From positions 62,001 through 126,000 of the forward strand of contig JABSOX010000010.1 in NCBI GenBank assembly GCA_013215655.1: a DNA stretch of 64,000 nt, in the 5' to 3' direction. The first letter of the stretch is position 1. The number at the start of each line of letters is the position of its first letter. The position numbers and the translations under genes are program-made. Under the pieces are notes generated by a model. The model was not told the DNA's origin, did no database searches, and saw only the letters and a program-made list of their open reading frames with translations. This DNA comes from Colwellia sp. Its GTDB lineage: Bacteria > Pseudomonadota > Gammaproteobacteria > Enterobacterales > Alteromonadaceae. Positions 40,667 to 49,136 of the stretch are shown here, in pieces.

Positions 40667-43237
40667 ATGTTAGTACGTTGCATACGTTTTATTTGTTTTT
40701 TTGCTATTTTATCTGCCACTATGCTGCAGGCGGCATCCGTTGAAAAATATTTACCTGCGGGCCATGCTTATAAAAGCGAAATAACAAAACCCGTTGATAG
40801 TTTAGGGTTTGGACTTGGTGAACGTCACGTTCGTCATGATCAATTGTTGAATTATATGCAAGCCATTGCTGAACAATCGCCGCGTATGAAATTAACGGAA
40901 ATAGGTAAAACACAACAGCTACGTAAACAAGTTTTGCTGACTATTTCTAGCCCGGAAAACTTAAACAATTTGGATAATATTCTTGCTCGTCGTGCACTGA
41001 GTTCTTTAGATAAAAATGAAGCTAATAATAGTGACGAACCCTTAGTTATTTGGTTGGGTTATAGCGTACATGGTGATGAAATTAGTGGTGCAAATGCTGC
41101 TATGGTTATTGCCTATCATTTAGCTGCGAGTCAGGAGCAAAGTGTTGAGGAGCTTCTTGCTAATACTATCATTGTTATCGAACCAAGTATAAATCCCGAT
41201 GGTATGGATAGGTTTGTCAATTGGGTCTCGACACATCGAGGCACTACAGCTAATGATGATCCGAACCATATTGAACATCATCAAGGTTGGAAAACAGGTC
41301 GTACAAATCATTTTGGTTTTGATTTAAATCGCGACTGGTTATTACTATCTCAGAAAGAAAGCATTAATCGCTTAGCTTATTTTCATCGTTATCAACCAAA
41401 TGTATTAGGTGACTTTCATGAAATGGGTGCCAATGGTAGTTACTTTTTCCAACCGGGTATTCCAAGTCGTACTCATCCATTAACGCCTAAAAAGAATACT
41501 GAATTGACACAATTATTAGCAACTTATCATGCCAGTGCGTTAGACAAGTCAGACCGTTTATATTACAGCGAAGAGAGCTATGATGATTTTTATTATGGCA
41601 AAGGTTCAACGTACCCAGATATAAACGGCGGTATTGGTATTTTATTTGAGCAAGCTAGCAGTCGAGGCATGCAACAAGCAACAGATAATGGTTTGTTAAC
41701 GTTTGAATATGGTATTCAAAACCATGTACTGACATCTCTCTCCACTATTGAAGGTGCATGGAAAAACAGTGATAAGTTAAAAAACTATCGCCGTGATTTT
41801 TATAAAGAATCGGAGCAACTTGCCAAAAAAGAAAAATTTAGTGGTTATCTTATTAGTGAAAGTGACGACAAATATCGTTTAGAAGTATTTCTGAGTAAAC
41901 TCAAACAACATCAAATAAACGTTTACCCATTAACGGAAGATTTCCGTTTAGAGGGAAAAATATTTAGTAAAAAGCATAGTTATTATGTGCCATTAGCTCA
42001 GCCAAAATATCGAATTATTAAGGCTTTGTTTGGTCAAGATACCAATTTTCAAGACAATACATTTTATGATGTTTCTGGTTGGACAATGCCATTAGCAATG
42101 AATATAGAGTTTCATCAGGTTGGGCGAACTTGGGGATTAAAGTTAGCCAAAAATGTTTGGACTAAGCCTCCTGTTATTCCACTTGCTGTTGATAAAGATG
42201 CATATGCTTACGCATTTGAATGGCATCATTTTATGTCACCAAAGTTACTTAATGAGCTACTTAATAAAAATATCCAAGTAAAAGTTTCGACCAAACCTTT
42301 TACTTCAGTTGTTGCTGGCGTTAAAAAGGAATTTAAATCAGGTACTGTCATAATTCCCGCAGGTATTCAGGTTGCTACCGGTTGGCGAGAAAAGTTAATT
42401 GCTTCAAGTTATCAAAATTCAATTGAGCTTGATGCGTTATCAACGGGATTAACCGTTGCGGGTATTGATCTGGGTAGCCGTTCATTCCGGTTACTAAAAC
42501 CAATTAAAGTACTTTTGGTTGGCGGTAAAGGTGTTTCTCAGTATGAAGCTGCGGAAGTATTGTTCTATTTGGATGACACCTTAAATATTCCTGTTACTGT
42601 TGTTGAAAAACAACGACTTAATAAAATTGATTTAAGTAAATACAGCCATATTGTTATGGTTGATGGTGACTATGGTGATTTAGGTAAAAAACTCATTGGT
42701 AAAGTCATGACTTGGGCGAAACAAGGTGGTGTGATTTTTGGACAAAAACGTGCCGCGCAATGGTTATCTGAAAAAGAAATTCTTAAAGTTAAATTTGTTA
42801 GAAAAGATCAAATTGAGCAAATGTTTGATACTGAAAACTTATCATACAAAGATAAAGAAGCGTTGGCAGCACGCAAAAGAATTGCTGGGGCAATATTTGA
42901 AACCTCACTGGATATTAGTCATCCTATAGCTTATGGCTACAACAATGAACATTTACCGTTATTTCGTAATAGCACGTTGATTATGGATTATCCATCAACG
43001 CCTTTTGTGACGGTGGCAAAATATACAGCGGCACCTTTAATGAGTGGTTATACCGACCAAACGTTAGTTAATCGTTTAGCTAACAATGCCGCAATTGTCG
43101 CCCATAATATTGGTAAAGGAAGAGTAATAGCAACCAGTGATAATTTAACCTTTAGAGGTTATTGGCATGGTAGTGCAAAGTTACTCGCTAATAGTTTATT
43201 TTTTGCCAAGGTATTTAGTGCACCTATTGATAAATAA
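40667..43237 (+). CDS. M14 family zinc carboxypeptidase, exported
   Basis: The 856-residue protein has a signal peptide (VRCIRFICFFAILSATMLQAA) and an M14 peptidase domain. The zinc ligands HxxE are in YSVHGDEISG near residue 132. INPDGMDRF near 173, HFGFDLNRDW near 215 and the catalytic region VLGDFHEMG near 247 are typical. The rest (about 400-856) resembles the C-terminal glutamine-amidotransferase-like extension of marine M14 proteins (KVLLVGGKGVSQYEAAEVLFYLDD, then GVIFGQKRAAQW). It should hydrolyse peptides in the periplasm or outside the cell. It is a single gene between nfuA and comF. Confidence 0.9.
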   Translation: MLVRCIRFICFFAILSATMLQAASVEKYLPAGHAYKSEITKPVDSLGFGLGERHVRHDQLLNYMQAIAEQSPRMKLTEIGKTQQLRKQVLLTISSPENLNNLDNILARRALSSLDKNEANNSDEPLVIWLGYSVHGDEISGANAAMVIAYHLAASQEQSVEELLANTIIVIEPSINPDGMDRFVNWVSTHRGTTANDDPNHIEHHQGWKTGRTNHFGFDLNRDWLLLSQKESINRLAYFHRYQPNVLGDFHEMGANGSYFFQPGIPSRTHPLTPKKNTELTQLLATYHASALDKSDRLYYSEESYDDFYYGKGSTYPDINGGIGILFEQASSRGMQQATDNGLLTFEYGIQNHVLTSLSTIEGAWKNSDKLKNYRRDFYKESEQLAKKEKFSGYLISESDDKYRLEVFLSKLKQHQINVYPLTEDFRLEGKIFSKKHSYYVPLAQPKYRIIKALFGQDTNFQDNTFYDVSGWTMPLAMNIEFHQVGRTWGLKLAKNVWTKPPVIPLAVDKDAYAYAFEWHHFMSPKLLNELLNKNIQVKVSTKPFTSVVAGVKKEFKSGTVIIPAGIQVATGWREKLIASSYQNSIELDALSTGLTVAGIDLGSRSFRLLKPIKVLLVGGKGVSQYEAAEVLFYLDDTLNIPVTVVEKQRLNKIDLSKYSHIVMVDGDYGDLGKKLIGKVMTWAKQGGVIFGQKRAAQWLSEKEILKVKFVRKDQIEQMFDTENLSYKDKEALAARKRIAGAIFETSLDISHPIAYGYNNEHLPLFRNSTLIMDYPSTPFVTVAKYTAAPLMSGYTDQTLVNRLANNAAIVAHNIGKGRVIATSDNLTFRGYWHGSAKLLANSLFFAKVFSAPIDK

Positions 43238-43269
43238 CCTTGTTTAATTTAATCATTATTTGGGTAAAT

Positions 43270-44010
43270 TTACTTAGGTAACGACAGACAAACACTGAGT
43301 AGAGTTATGTGCTTTACTCCGTGTTTTTTTAATAGTTTGCATATTTCATTTGCTGTTGACCCCGTAGTCACAACATCGTCTATCAATATCACATGTTCTG
43401 GCAATACTAATTGATTTGAATGCAGTGAAAAGGCATTACGTAAGTTTTTTCTTCGAATCCTACCACTTTGACCAACCTGACTGTCTGTATGTATTGTGCG
43501 AATAATTGCTTGCGCTTGATAAGGGATTTTAGTTAATATTGAAAACGCATCAGCAATTAAGTGTGCTTGATTAAAACCTCGTGATTGCCATTTCTTTACA
43601 TGTAATGGCACTGCTAGAATTAATTGTGGTGGCTCTGTTATAAATGTTGTTGATAAGGATCTCCAGCAGTCATGTAACAACTGCGCAAATAGTTCGGCTA
43701 TTTCAAATCGCCCGTTGTATTTAAGTTGTATTAACCACTGAGTAAATGGCCAGAGGTAGGGGGCTAGGCAAATAAGGCGGTCAAAAACATTTTTTGGTAA
43801 TGCCCTATCAATTGCTGGCCAATTAAGTAAATCACCCTGTACGCTATTAAACATAAACAGTGAAAGATCTTGGTAGCAGTAACCACATAAAAGTGGGTAG
43901 GTTTGACAAGGTTGCCCACATAAATCACAGCTAGAAAAAAAGATTTTTATGTCTTTTAAAAAGAGTAATAAGTGCAGGCATTTATTTGTTAAAAGTCCAT
44001 TTTTTTTCAT
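43270..44010 (-). CDS. comF: ComF family protein (phosphoribosyltransferase-like)
   Basis: The 246-residue ComF/GntX homologue has an N-terminal Cys-rich zinc-ribbon (CDLCGQPCQTYPLLCGYC) near residue 30. Its phosphoribosyltransferase core has the PRPP loop HVILIDDVVTTGSTANEIC near 205 and QVGQSGRIRRKNLRNAF near 172. In competent bacteria ComF takes part in DNA uptake; GntX has a less clear role. ATG 44010 with AAGGGAA upstream was preferred to an in-frame TTG eight codons earlier. It is divergent from bioH, the conserved pairing. Confidence 0.93.
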   Translation of the reverse strand: MKKNGLLTNKCLHLLLFLKDIKIFFSSCDLCGQPCQTYPLLCGYCYQDLSLFMFNSVQGDLLNWPAIDRALPKNVFDRLICLAPYLWPFTQWLIQLKYNGRFEIAELFAQLLHDCWRSLSTTFITEPPQLILAVPLHVKKWQSRGFNQAHLIADAFSILTKIPYQAQAIIRTIHTDSQVGQSGRIRRKNLRNAFSLHSNQLVLPEHVILIDDVVTTGSTANEICKLLKKHGVKHITLLSVCLSLPK

Positions 44011-44091
44011 CAAGCCAAATTCCCTTATCAGCAAGTATTTAGTAAACTAACTTCTTGTGAATAACCAAGGTTAATAGAACCTATAATAAGC

Positions 44092-44871
44092 ATGGCAGAA
44101 ACTTTACATATTACGAGCGAAGGACAAGGACAGACACTTGTTTTTATTCATGGTTGGGGCCTTAATTCAGCGATATGGCAACCAACAGTTGCACGATTAA
44201 AAACTCAATATGAAGTCATTACTATCGATTTGCCGGGTTTTGGCCTTAATGTTGATCAAACTTTATCTCCTTATTCTTTACCTGCGGTTGCCAAAAAAAT
44301 TCAACAGGCCATTAATAAACCTGCTATTTATATCGGTTGGTCACTAGGTGGACTTATTGCCACAGAAATAAGTTTGAGTTATCCCGCACAGGTTTTAGGT
44401 TTAGTGACTATTGCCAGTAGTCCCTGTTTTACCCAGCAATCGGTATGGCCGGGGATTGCAGCTGAAATGTTGACCTTGTTTCACCGTCAACTTGCTGAAG
44501 ATACTAAAAAAACTATCGATGGTTTTTTAAAAATTCAAGCCATGGGCAGTCCTCATATCCGTCAAGATATTAAAATCATTAGAAACCTGGTGATGGCATA
44601 TCCAATGGCAAGTAGGCAAACTTTAGATGATTCTTTAGCGTTATTAGAAACCGTTGATAAAAGAGCACAATTATCACTTATTAGTCATCCATTTTTGAGA
44701 ATGTATGGCAAGCTTGATGGTCTAGTACCTAAAAAAGTTGTACCTATGATCAATGACTTATCAACTCAGAGTGAGCACTACATCTTTGAAAAAGCTTCAC
44801 ATGCGCCGTTTATTTCTCACCTTGATGAATTTGTAAATGCACTAGTATCATGGCTTAGCGCTAAGTTTTAA
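44092..44871 (+). CDS. bioH: Pimeloyl-[acyl-carrier protein] methyl ester esterase BioH
   Basis: The 259-residue alpha/beta hydrolase removes the methyl group from pimeloyl-ACP methyl ester in biotin synthesis. The oxyanion region LVFIHGWGLNSAIW is near residue 16, the nucleophile Ser in YIGWSLGGLIATE near 81, the Asp in MYGKLDGLVP near 204 and the His in EKASHAPFISH near 231. It has the divergent comF neighbour found in E. coli. No other biotin gene is in the window. Confidence 0.95.
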   Translation: MAETLHITSEGQGQTLVFIHGWGLNSAIWQPTVARLKTQYEVITIDLPGFGLNVDQTLSPYSLPAVAKKIQQAINKPAIYIGWSLGGLIATEISLSYPAQVLGLVTIASSPCFTQQSVWPGIAAEMLTLFHRQLAEDTKKTIDGFLKIQAMGSPHIRQDIKIIRNLVMAYPMASRQTLDDSLALLETVDKRAQLSLISHPFLRMYGKLDGLVPKKVVPMINDLSTQSEHYIFEKASHAPFISHLDEFVNALVSWLSAKF

Positions 44872-45008
44872 CGAAAGGCTTTATCGCATAGAATAGAGTT
44901 TTTCATTTACTTTTTACTCCTTTTGGTTAATAATTAAACAGATAATATTTAACTGTCTGCATTAACATTTAACCACCGTTATTTGTTTTGACATTAGAGG
45001 AGAGTCCA

Positions 45009-45311
45009 ATGGAAATTCAATCAGCATTCAATTCTGGAGTGCAAGGGTTTCACAAAGCAACTGAAGATGCGACTAAAGCCGCAGCTGATATTGCTTCTCA
45101 AACTGTCGTAAATGATCAACAGCAACAAGAATTTCAAAGCCAAGAATCTACATTAGCAAGTGATACTGCACCTGTAGTTGTAAATGAACCTACTAATCTA
45201 ACGCAATCTTTAGTTGAGTTAAAAGTTGCTGAAGTTCAGGCAAAGGCTTCCGCTGAAGTGATTCAAACGGCTGATGAAACCTTAGGCAGCTTGGTAGACG
45301 TAAGAGTATAA
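45009..45311 (+). CDS. Small conserved protein upstream of the HEMAH protein
   Basis: The 100-residue protein has no signal peptide or membrane segment. It is rich in Ala, Gln, Thr and Val (FHKATEDATKAAADIASQTV, then LAVEL-like SLVELKVAEVQAKASAEVIQ) and should be helical and flexible. The start ATG 45009 has GAGGAGA a few bases before; an upstream in-frame ATG lacks such a site. It is followed one base later by the larger gene at 45313, so both are made together. The pair is seen in other Alteromonadales genomes, but its function is unknown to me. Confidence 0.75.
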   Translation: MEIQSAFNSGVQGFHKATEDATKAAADIASQTVVNDQQQQEFQSQESTLASDTAPVVVNEPTNLTQSLVELKVAEVQAKASAEVIQTADETLGSLVDVRV

Positions 45312-45312
45312 A

Positions 45313-46275
45313 ATGAATATTACGTCGCACAATAATAGCATTCCTGTTGCAACGGTGGTTAATCCGTCAATGGATAGTTTACGTCGTGATAATAGCCTTA
45401 GAGAAAGAATTATTCCTCCTGAAGCTATTAGTCATGCTGCGGCAGAAAAAGGTGTTGCCTCTGATAAAGAAAGAGGGCGTACACCCGCACAAAATAATGA
45501 AAAAATTGATTTTGAAAATTTACAAAAGCAAGCAGAAGAAAAAAATACCACTATTGGTGATTCAAGTTCAGACGATGGTTCTTCTAATCAACAATCAGAC
45601 CAAGAGCAAAATCAGCAAACAAATAATTCTTCGGTAGACAATTCCTCAGTAGATAAGTCCTCGGCGCCTAGTGGCGAGAGTCAACGTGAAGTACGTGCTG
45701 AAGAATTAGTGATCAGCAAACTTGAACAACGTGACGCTGAAGTAAAAGCGCATGAAATGGCGCACTCTTCTGTCGGCGGTGTAGCTACAGGAGCGCCATC
45801 ATATTCCTATGAGATTGGTCCAGATGGTAAAAAATACGCTGTAAGTGGCGAAGTTTCAGTAGATCTTTCTGTGGTTGATGGTGATCCATTAGCCACCATA
45901 GCTAAAATGAAAAAAGTACATGCTGCGGCAATGGCACCGGTTAATCCTTCTATTCAAGACTCAAGAGTTGCAGCATCTGCAGTAAAAATTATTGCTCAAG
46001 CACAAACAGAATTTTCTAATTTTCAGCCTACTAATAATGTAGTTAAATCCTCAAAACATTCTGATCTTGATCAAGAAGATTCAGAGCAGGCATTAGCTGG
46101 CGATAGAAATAGTTTTGATGAACAAATTAAGAAAACACTTGATGCACAAGAAGAGATAGCGCCAAGTCGCCCTGATATGATTGATAAACGAGCATTACGT
46201 ATTGAAGGTTTCTATTCCAATATCACATTAGCTTATGAAAAATCGCCAAATCACCAATTCCAGTTAACTGCTTAA
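45313..46275 (+). CDS. SprA-related / CJM1_0395-type putative metalloprotease
   Basis: The 320-residue protein has a low-complexity Ser/Asn/Gln-rich middle (about 75-115) and a conserved core near residue 130-240. The core reads LVISKLEQRDAEVKAHEMAH, followed by GVATGAPSYSYEIGPDGKKYA and ISTDVSV-like VSGEVSVDLSVVDGDP. IQDSRVAASAVKIIAQAQ closes the core. HEMAH fits HExxH, hence the metalloprotease label used for this family, although activity is not established. There is no signal peptide. Coupled with the small gene just upstream. Confidence 0.8.
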   Translation: MNITSHNNSIPVATVVNPSMDSLRRDNSLRERIIPPEAISHAAAEKGVASDKERGRTPAQNNEKIDFENLQKQAEEKNTTIGDSSSDDGSSNQQSDQEQNQQTNNSSVDNSSVDKSSAPSGESQREVRAEELVISKLEQRDAEVKAHEMAHSSVGGVATGAPSYSYEIGPDGKKYAVSGEVSVDLSVVDGDPLATIAKMKKVHAAAMAPVNPSIQDSRVAASAVKIIAQAQTEFSNFQPTNNVVKSSKHSDLDQEDSEQALAGDRNSFDEQIKKTLDAQEEIAPSRPDMIDKRALRIEGFYSNITLAYEKSPNHQFQLTA

Positions 46276-46312
46276 CTTTTTTTTACGCTTTTTTCTCATT
46301 TATAGAAATAAT

Positions 46313-46350
46313 AAACCCGCGTCATAACTCATGATACGGGTTTGTTTTGT
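46313..46350. terminator. Bidirectional terminator between the HEMAH gene and pyrE
   Basis: Stem AAACCCGCGTCAT/ATGATACGGGTTT with two mismatches and a five-base loop. A T-rich tract, TTTGTTTTG, follows on the plus strand and TTTATT on the minus strand. It separates convergent genes. Confidence 0.75.
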
Positions 46351-46373
46351 AAACTAATAAATTTTGTCTTTGA

Positions 46374-47027
46374 TTAAATACCGTAATCTTCGCGATACTT
46401 TTTAATACTCTGTAAAGACGCTAACATTTCAGGTTGATCTTGAGACTTTTCTTCAAGATAAGTAACTAGATCTGCAAGCGTAACTATTGAGATCACTTTG
46501 GTCGCAAAATCACGTTCTACTTCTTGAATGGCAGAAAGTTCACCTTTGCCTTTTTCTTGTCGATCAAGTGCAATTAATACACCCGATAGTTCAGCATTAT
46601 GTGCCTTAATAATTTCCATCGATTCTCGAATGGCAGTGCCAGCGGTGATCACATCATCAACCAACATCACTTTACCAACAAGTTCAGAGCCAACTAAACT
46701 GCCACCTTCACCGTGTGTTTTAGCCTCTTTGCGATTAAAACAATATGGCATATCAATATTATGGTGATCGGCTAATGCTACTGCTGTGGTTGTTGCAATA
46801 GGAATGCCTTTATAAGCGGGACCAAAAAGTAAATCAAAATCAATATTTGATTCAGTTAACGCTGTTGCATAAAAGCGCCCTAAACGTGCTAAATCGCCGC
46901 CAGTATTAAATAAGCCCGCATTAAAAAAATATGGACTTGTTCGACCTGACTTTAAAGTAAATTGACCAAATTTTAATACTCGTTTGCTCAGAGCAAATTC
47001 AATGAATTCACGTTGATAATCTTGCAT
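46374..47027 (-). CDS. pyrE: Orotate phosphoribosyltransferase
   Basis: The 217-residue PyrE converts orotate and PRPP to orotidine monophosphate in pyrimidine synthesis. Visible parts are [21 protein letters not shown] near residue 20, the flexible loop [19 protein letters not shown] near 98 (catalytic Lys), and the PRPP loop [17 protein letters not shown] near 120. The length is standard. It follows rph by 53 bp on the same strand, the conserved rph-pyrE operon of gammaproteobacteria. No leader peptide-attenuator was examined in detail. Confidence 0.97.
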   Translation of the reverse strand: MQDYQREFIEFALSKRVLKFGQFTLKSGRTSPYFFNAGLFNTGGDLARLGRFYATALTESNIDFDLLFGPAYKGIPIATTTAVALADHHNIDMPYCFNRKEAKTHGEGGSLVGSELVGKVMLVDDVITAGTAIRESMEIIKAHNAELSGVLIALDRQEKGKGELSAIQEVERDFATKVISIVTLADLVTYLEEKSQDQPEMLASLQSIKKYREDYGI

Positions 47028-47080
47028 TTTATTTTCTCACAATTATTTTTCGTCACTATTTTCTGGTATCAAAAGTAAAA

Positions 47081-47794
47081 TTAATTAAGGGCCGATTTTT
47101 GCTCATCAAATAATTCGTTGATAGCATTTTTAGCAAGTACTAACATTTCTTGCATTTCATCAAAGCTAAACGGTGCTTCTTCAGCCGTACCTTGTACTTC
47201 AATTAACTTACCCGTATCTGTCATAACAACATTCATATCAGTATCTGCTGCTGAATCTTCAGGGTAGTCTAAATCAGCAACAGCTTCGCCTTTATAAATG
47301 CCTACTGAAATTGCGGCTATCATATGCTTTAAAGGATTTGTTTTGATAATATCTTTAGCGCGCATGTAATTTAATGCATCAACTAAAGCAACACATGCAC
47401 CCGTGATAGAAGCTGTTCGTGTGCCTCCGTCGGCTTGTATTACATCACAATCTACACTAATAGTATTTTCACCCAATGCTTTCAAATCAACTGCGGCGCG
47501 CAATGAACGGGCAATTAAACGTGAAATCTCTAATGTACGACCACTTTGTTTGCCGCTAGCTGCTTCTCTACGCATGCGGGTATGAGTTGAGCGAGGTAAC
47601 ATGCCGTATTCTGCGGTAATCCAACCTTTACCTTGGCCTTTTAAGAAACGAGGAACACCTTCTTCAACTGAAGCTGTACAAATAACTTTGGTATCACCAA
47701 ACTCAATTAGTACCGAACCTTCTGCATGAGTGGTAAATTGACGAGTAATAGTTACAGGACGAATTTGTCCTAAAGTTCTGCCGCTTGGTCGCAT
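47081..47794 (-). CDS. rph: Ribonuclease PH
   Basis: The 237-residue RNase PH is a phosphorolytic 3'-5' exoribonuclease that trims tRNA precursors. It begins [20 protein letters not shown] and has [20 protein letters not shown] near residue 26 and [19 protein letters not shown] near 86 (phosphate-binding Arg). [19 protein letters not shown] near 114 carries the catalytic Asp region. It lies upstream of pyrE. In E. coli its divergent neighbour is yicC; here about 4 kb of redox genes separate the two. Confidence 0.97.
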   Translation of the reverse strand: MRPSGRTLGQIRPVTITRQFTTHAEGSVLIEFGDTKVICTASVEEGVPRFLKGQGKGWITAEYGMLPRSTHTRMRREAASGKQSGRTLEISRLIARSLRAAVDLKALGENTISVDCDVIQADGGTRTASITGACVALVDALNYMRAKDIIKTNPLKHMIAAISVGIYKGEAVADLDYPEDSAADTDMNVVMTDTGKLIEVQGTAEEAPFSFDEMQEMLVLAKNAINELFDEQKSALN

Positions 47795-47935
47795 CTTAAT
47801 TTCCTAAATATAAATAATTGCGCGCATTATAATCGTTCAACTGCTAATTTGACATAATGACGTGAAAACTATTTTTGAAATATAGTTAATTAATGCAAGG
47901 TCATCTTAGGGCATAGTTGTTATTTAGAGATTTTT

Positions 47936-48463
47936 ATGAAGTATATTTATTTATTTATTCTTGGGTTATTGATCACACTGAACGGTAATATTCACGCCTT
48001 CGCAGCAGAAACAATCGATCTGCCAATTTACAGTACAAGTTATGATGATCAACGTGACCCTTTTAAAGATGCTGTAGCTGCAATTAAATTAGCAAAGAAA
48101 ACCAATAGAAATGTCATTATCGAAATCGGCGGCAATTGGTGTACTTGGTGTCATAAAATGGATAACTTTCTTGAAAAGAACCCTGATATATATCAACAGC
48201 TTCACAGCAAATACGTCTTATTAAAAATTAATGTTAGTGATACCAATGAAAACGAAGAATTTATGAAATCCTTACCTCCTGTTTTAGGTTATCCACATAT
48301 GTATGTATCTACTAGTAGTGGAAAAATGTTGTTATCTAAAGATACTGCAGAGTTATTAGATGATAATCATTATTCGAAAGAACATTGGTTGGCTTTTATT
48401 AACAAATGGCAAGTTGAAGAAACAAACGAGTTAATAAAGGTAAATAAAAATGAAAGTGATTAG
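47936..48463 (+). CDS. Exported thioredoxin-fold protein
   Basis: The 175-residue protein has a signal peptide (MKYIYLFILGLLITLNGNIH, cleavage near AFAAE) and a thioredoxin-like domain. Its active site is GGNWCTWCHKMDNFL near residue 62, with CTWC as the redox pair. VLGYPHMYVST near 119 has the cis-Pro region. It is of the thioredoxin_7/DUF255-like type, which accepts or donates electrons in the periplasm. Its last codons overlap the next gene by 14 bp, so it is coupled with the GMC subunit gene. Confidence 0.85.
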   Translation: MKYIYLFILGLLITLNGNIHAFAAETIDLPIYSTSYDDQRDPFKDAVAAIKLAKKTNRNVIIEIGGNWCTWCHKMDNFLEKNPDIYQQLHSKYVLLKINVSDTNENEEFMKSLPPVLGYPHMYVSTSSGKMLLSKDTAELLDDNHYSKEHWLAFINKWQVEETNELIKVNKNESD

Positions 48464-49136
48464 TTCCTTTTTTGATGACAGTTATAAAACGCCGAAATGG
48501 TTACAACAAAAAATAACACGACGTAATGCACTTAAATCGGCTGCAGGTGCTATGACTATAGCGGCACTGCCAGTTAGAGTGTTTGCATCATCTGTAAACG
48601 CCAAAGTTCAGCAGGCAATTCAAGAAGAACCTTGGCAAACATTAGATGCGGTATTGATGCATTTATTGCCTTCATCGACTACTGGACCAAGTGCAAAAGA
48701 GATTCAAGCAATAGACTATTTATATAATGTGGTTCATCTTCAACCCACAGAAAAAGATGAAATTGAATTTATCTATAAGGGTGTCGGTTGGCTAAATGGT
48801 TATACCCAAAGCCAAGTACAAAAAGATTTTTTCGGCTTAACTAATGATCAGAAAGAAACCATGTTACGTGCCATTAGCAGTTCACAGGCTGGTCAGAACT
48901 GGTTAAATAACCTCATTAATTATTTATATGAGGCAATGTTATCACCACCTATTTATGGCGGTAACCCTGATGGCATCGGTTGGCAATGGCTTGATCATCA
49001 AGCAGGTTTTCCATTACCTAAAGTTGGTGATCGCTATTATGAGTTACCAGGACAACAAGCAATCTCGATAAGGTTTATTCCAGAGAAAAATTATCTATCG
49101 AAAGTGACATTGAAACAGGGGCGACATAAAGCATGA
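48450..49136 (+). CDS. Gluconate 2-dehydrogenase subunit 3-like protein (GMC small subunit)
   Basis: The 228-residue protein has a twin-arginine signal (KITRRNALKSAAGAMTIAAL near residue 22, RR-N-A). The mature part resembles the gamma subunit of FAD-dependent gluconate/sorbitol dehydrogenases: LDAVLMHLLPSSTTGPSAKE near residue 64, then YLNVV-like YLYNVVHLQPTEK and a C-terminal PPIYGGNPDGIGWQWLDHQAG near 168. Such subunits fold with the large flavoprotein subunit and bring it through the Tat pathway. It overlaps the GMC gene by four bases (ATGA). The signal supports export of the whole complex. Confidence 0.88.
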   Translation: MKVISSFFDDSYKTPKWLQQKITRRNALKSAAGAMTIAALPVRVFASSVNAKVQQAIQEEPWQTLDAVLMHLLPSSTTGPSAKEIQAIDYLYNVVHLQPTEKDEIEFIYKGVGWLNGYTQSQVQKDFFGLTNDQKETMLRAISSSQAGQNWLNNLINYLYEAMLSPPIYGGNPDGIGWQWLDHQAGFPLPKVGDRYYELPGQQAISIRFIPEKNYLSKVTLKQGRHKA

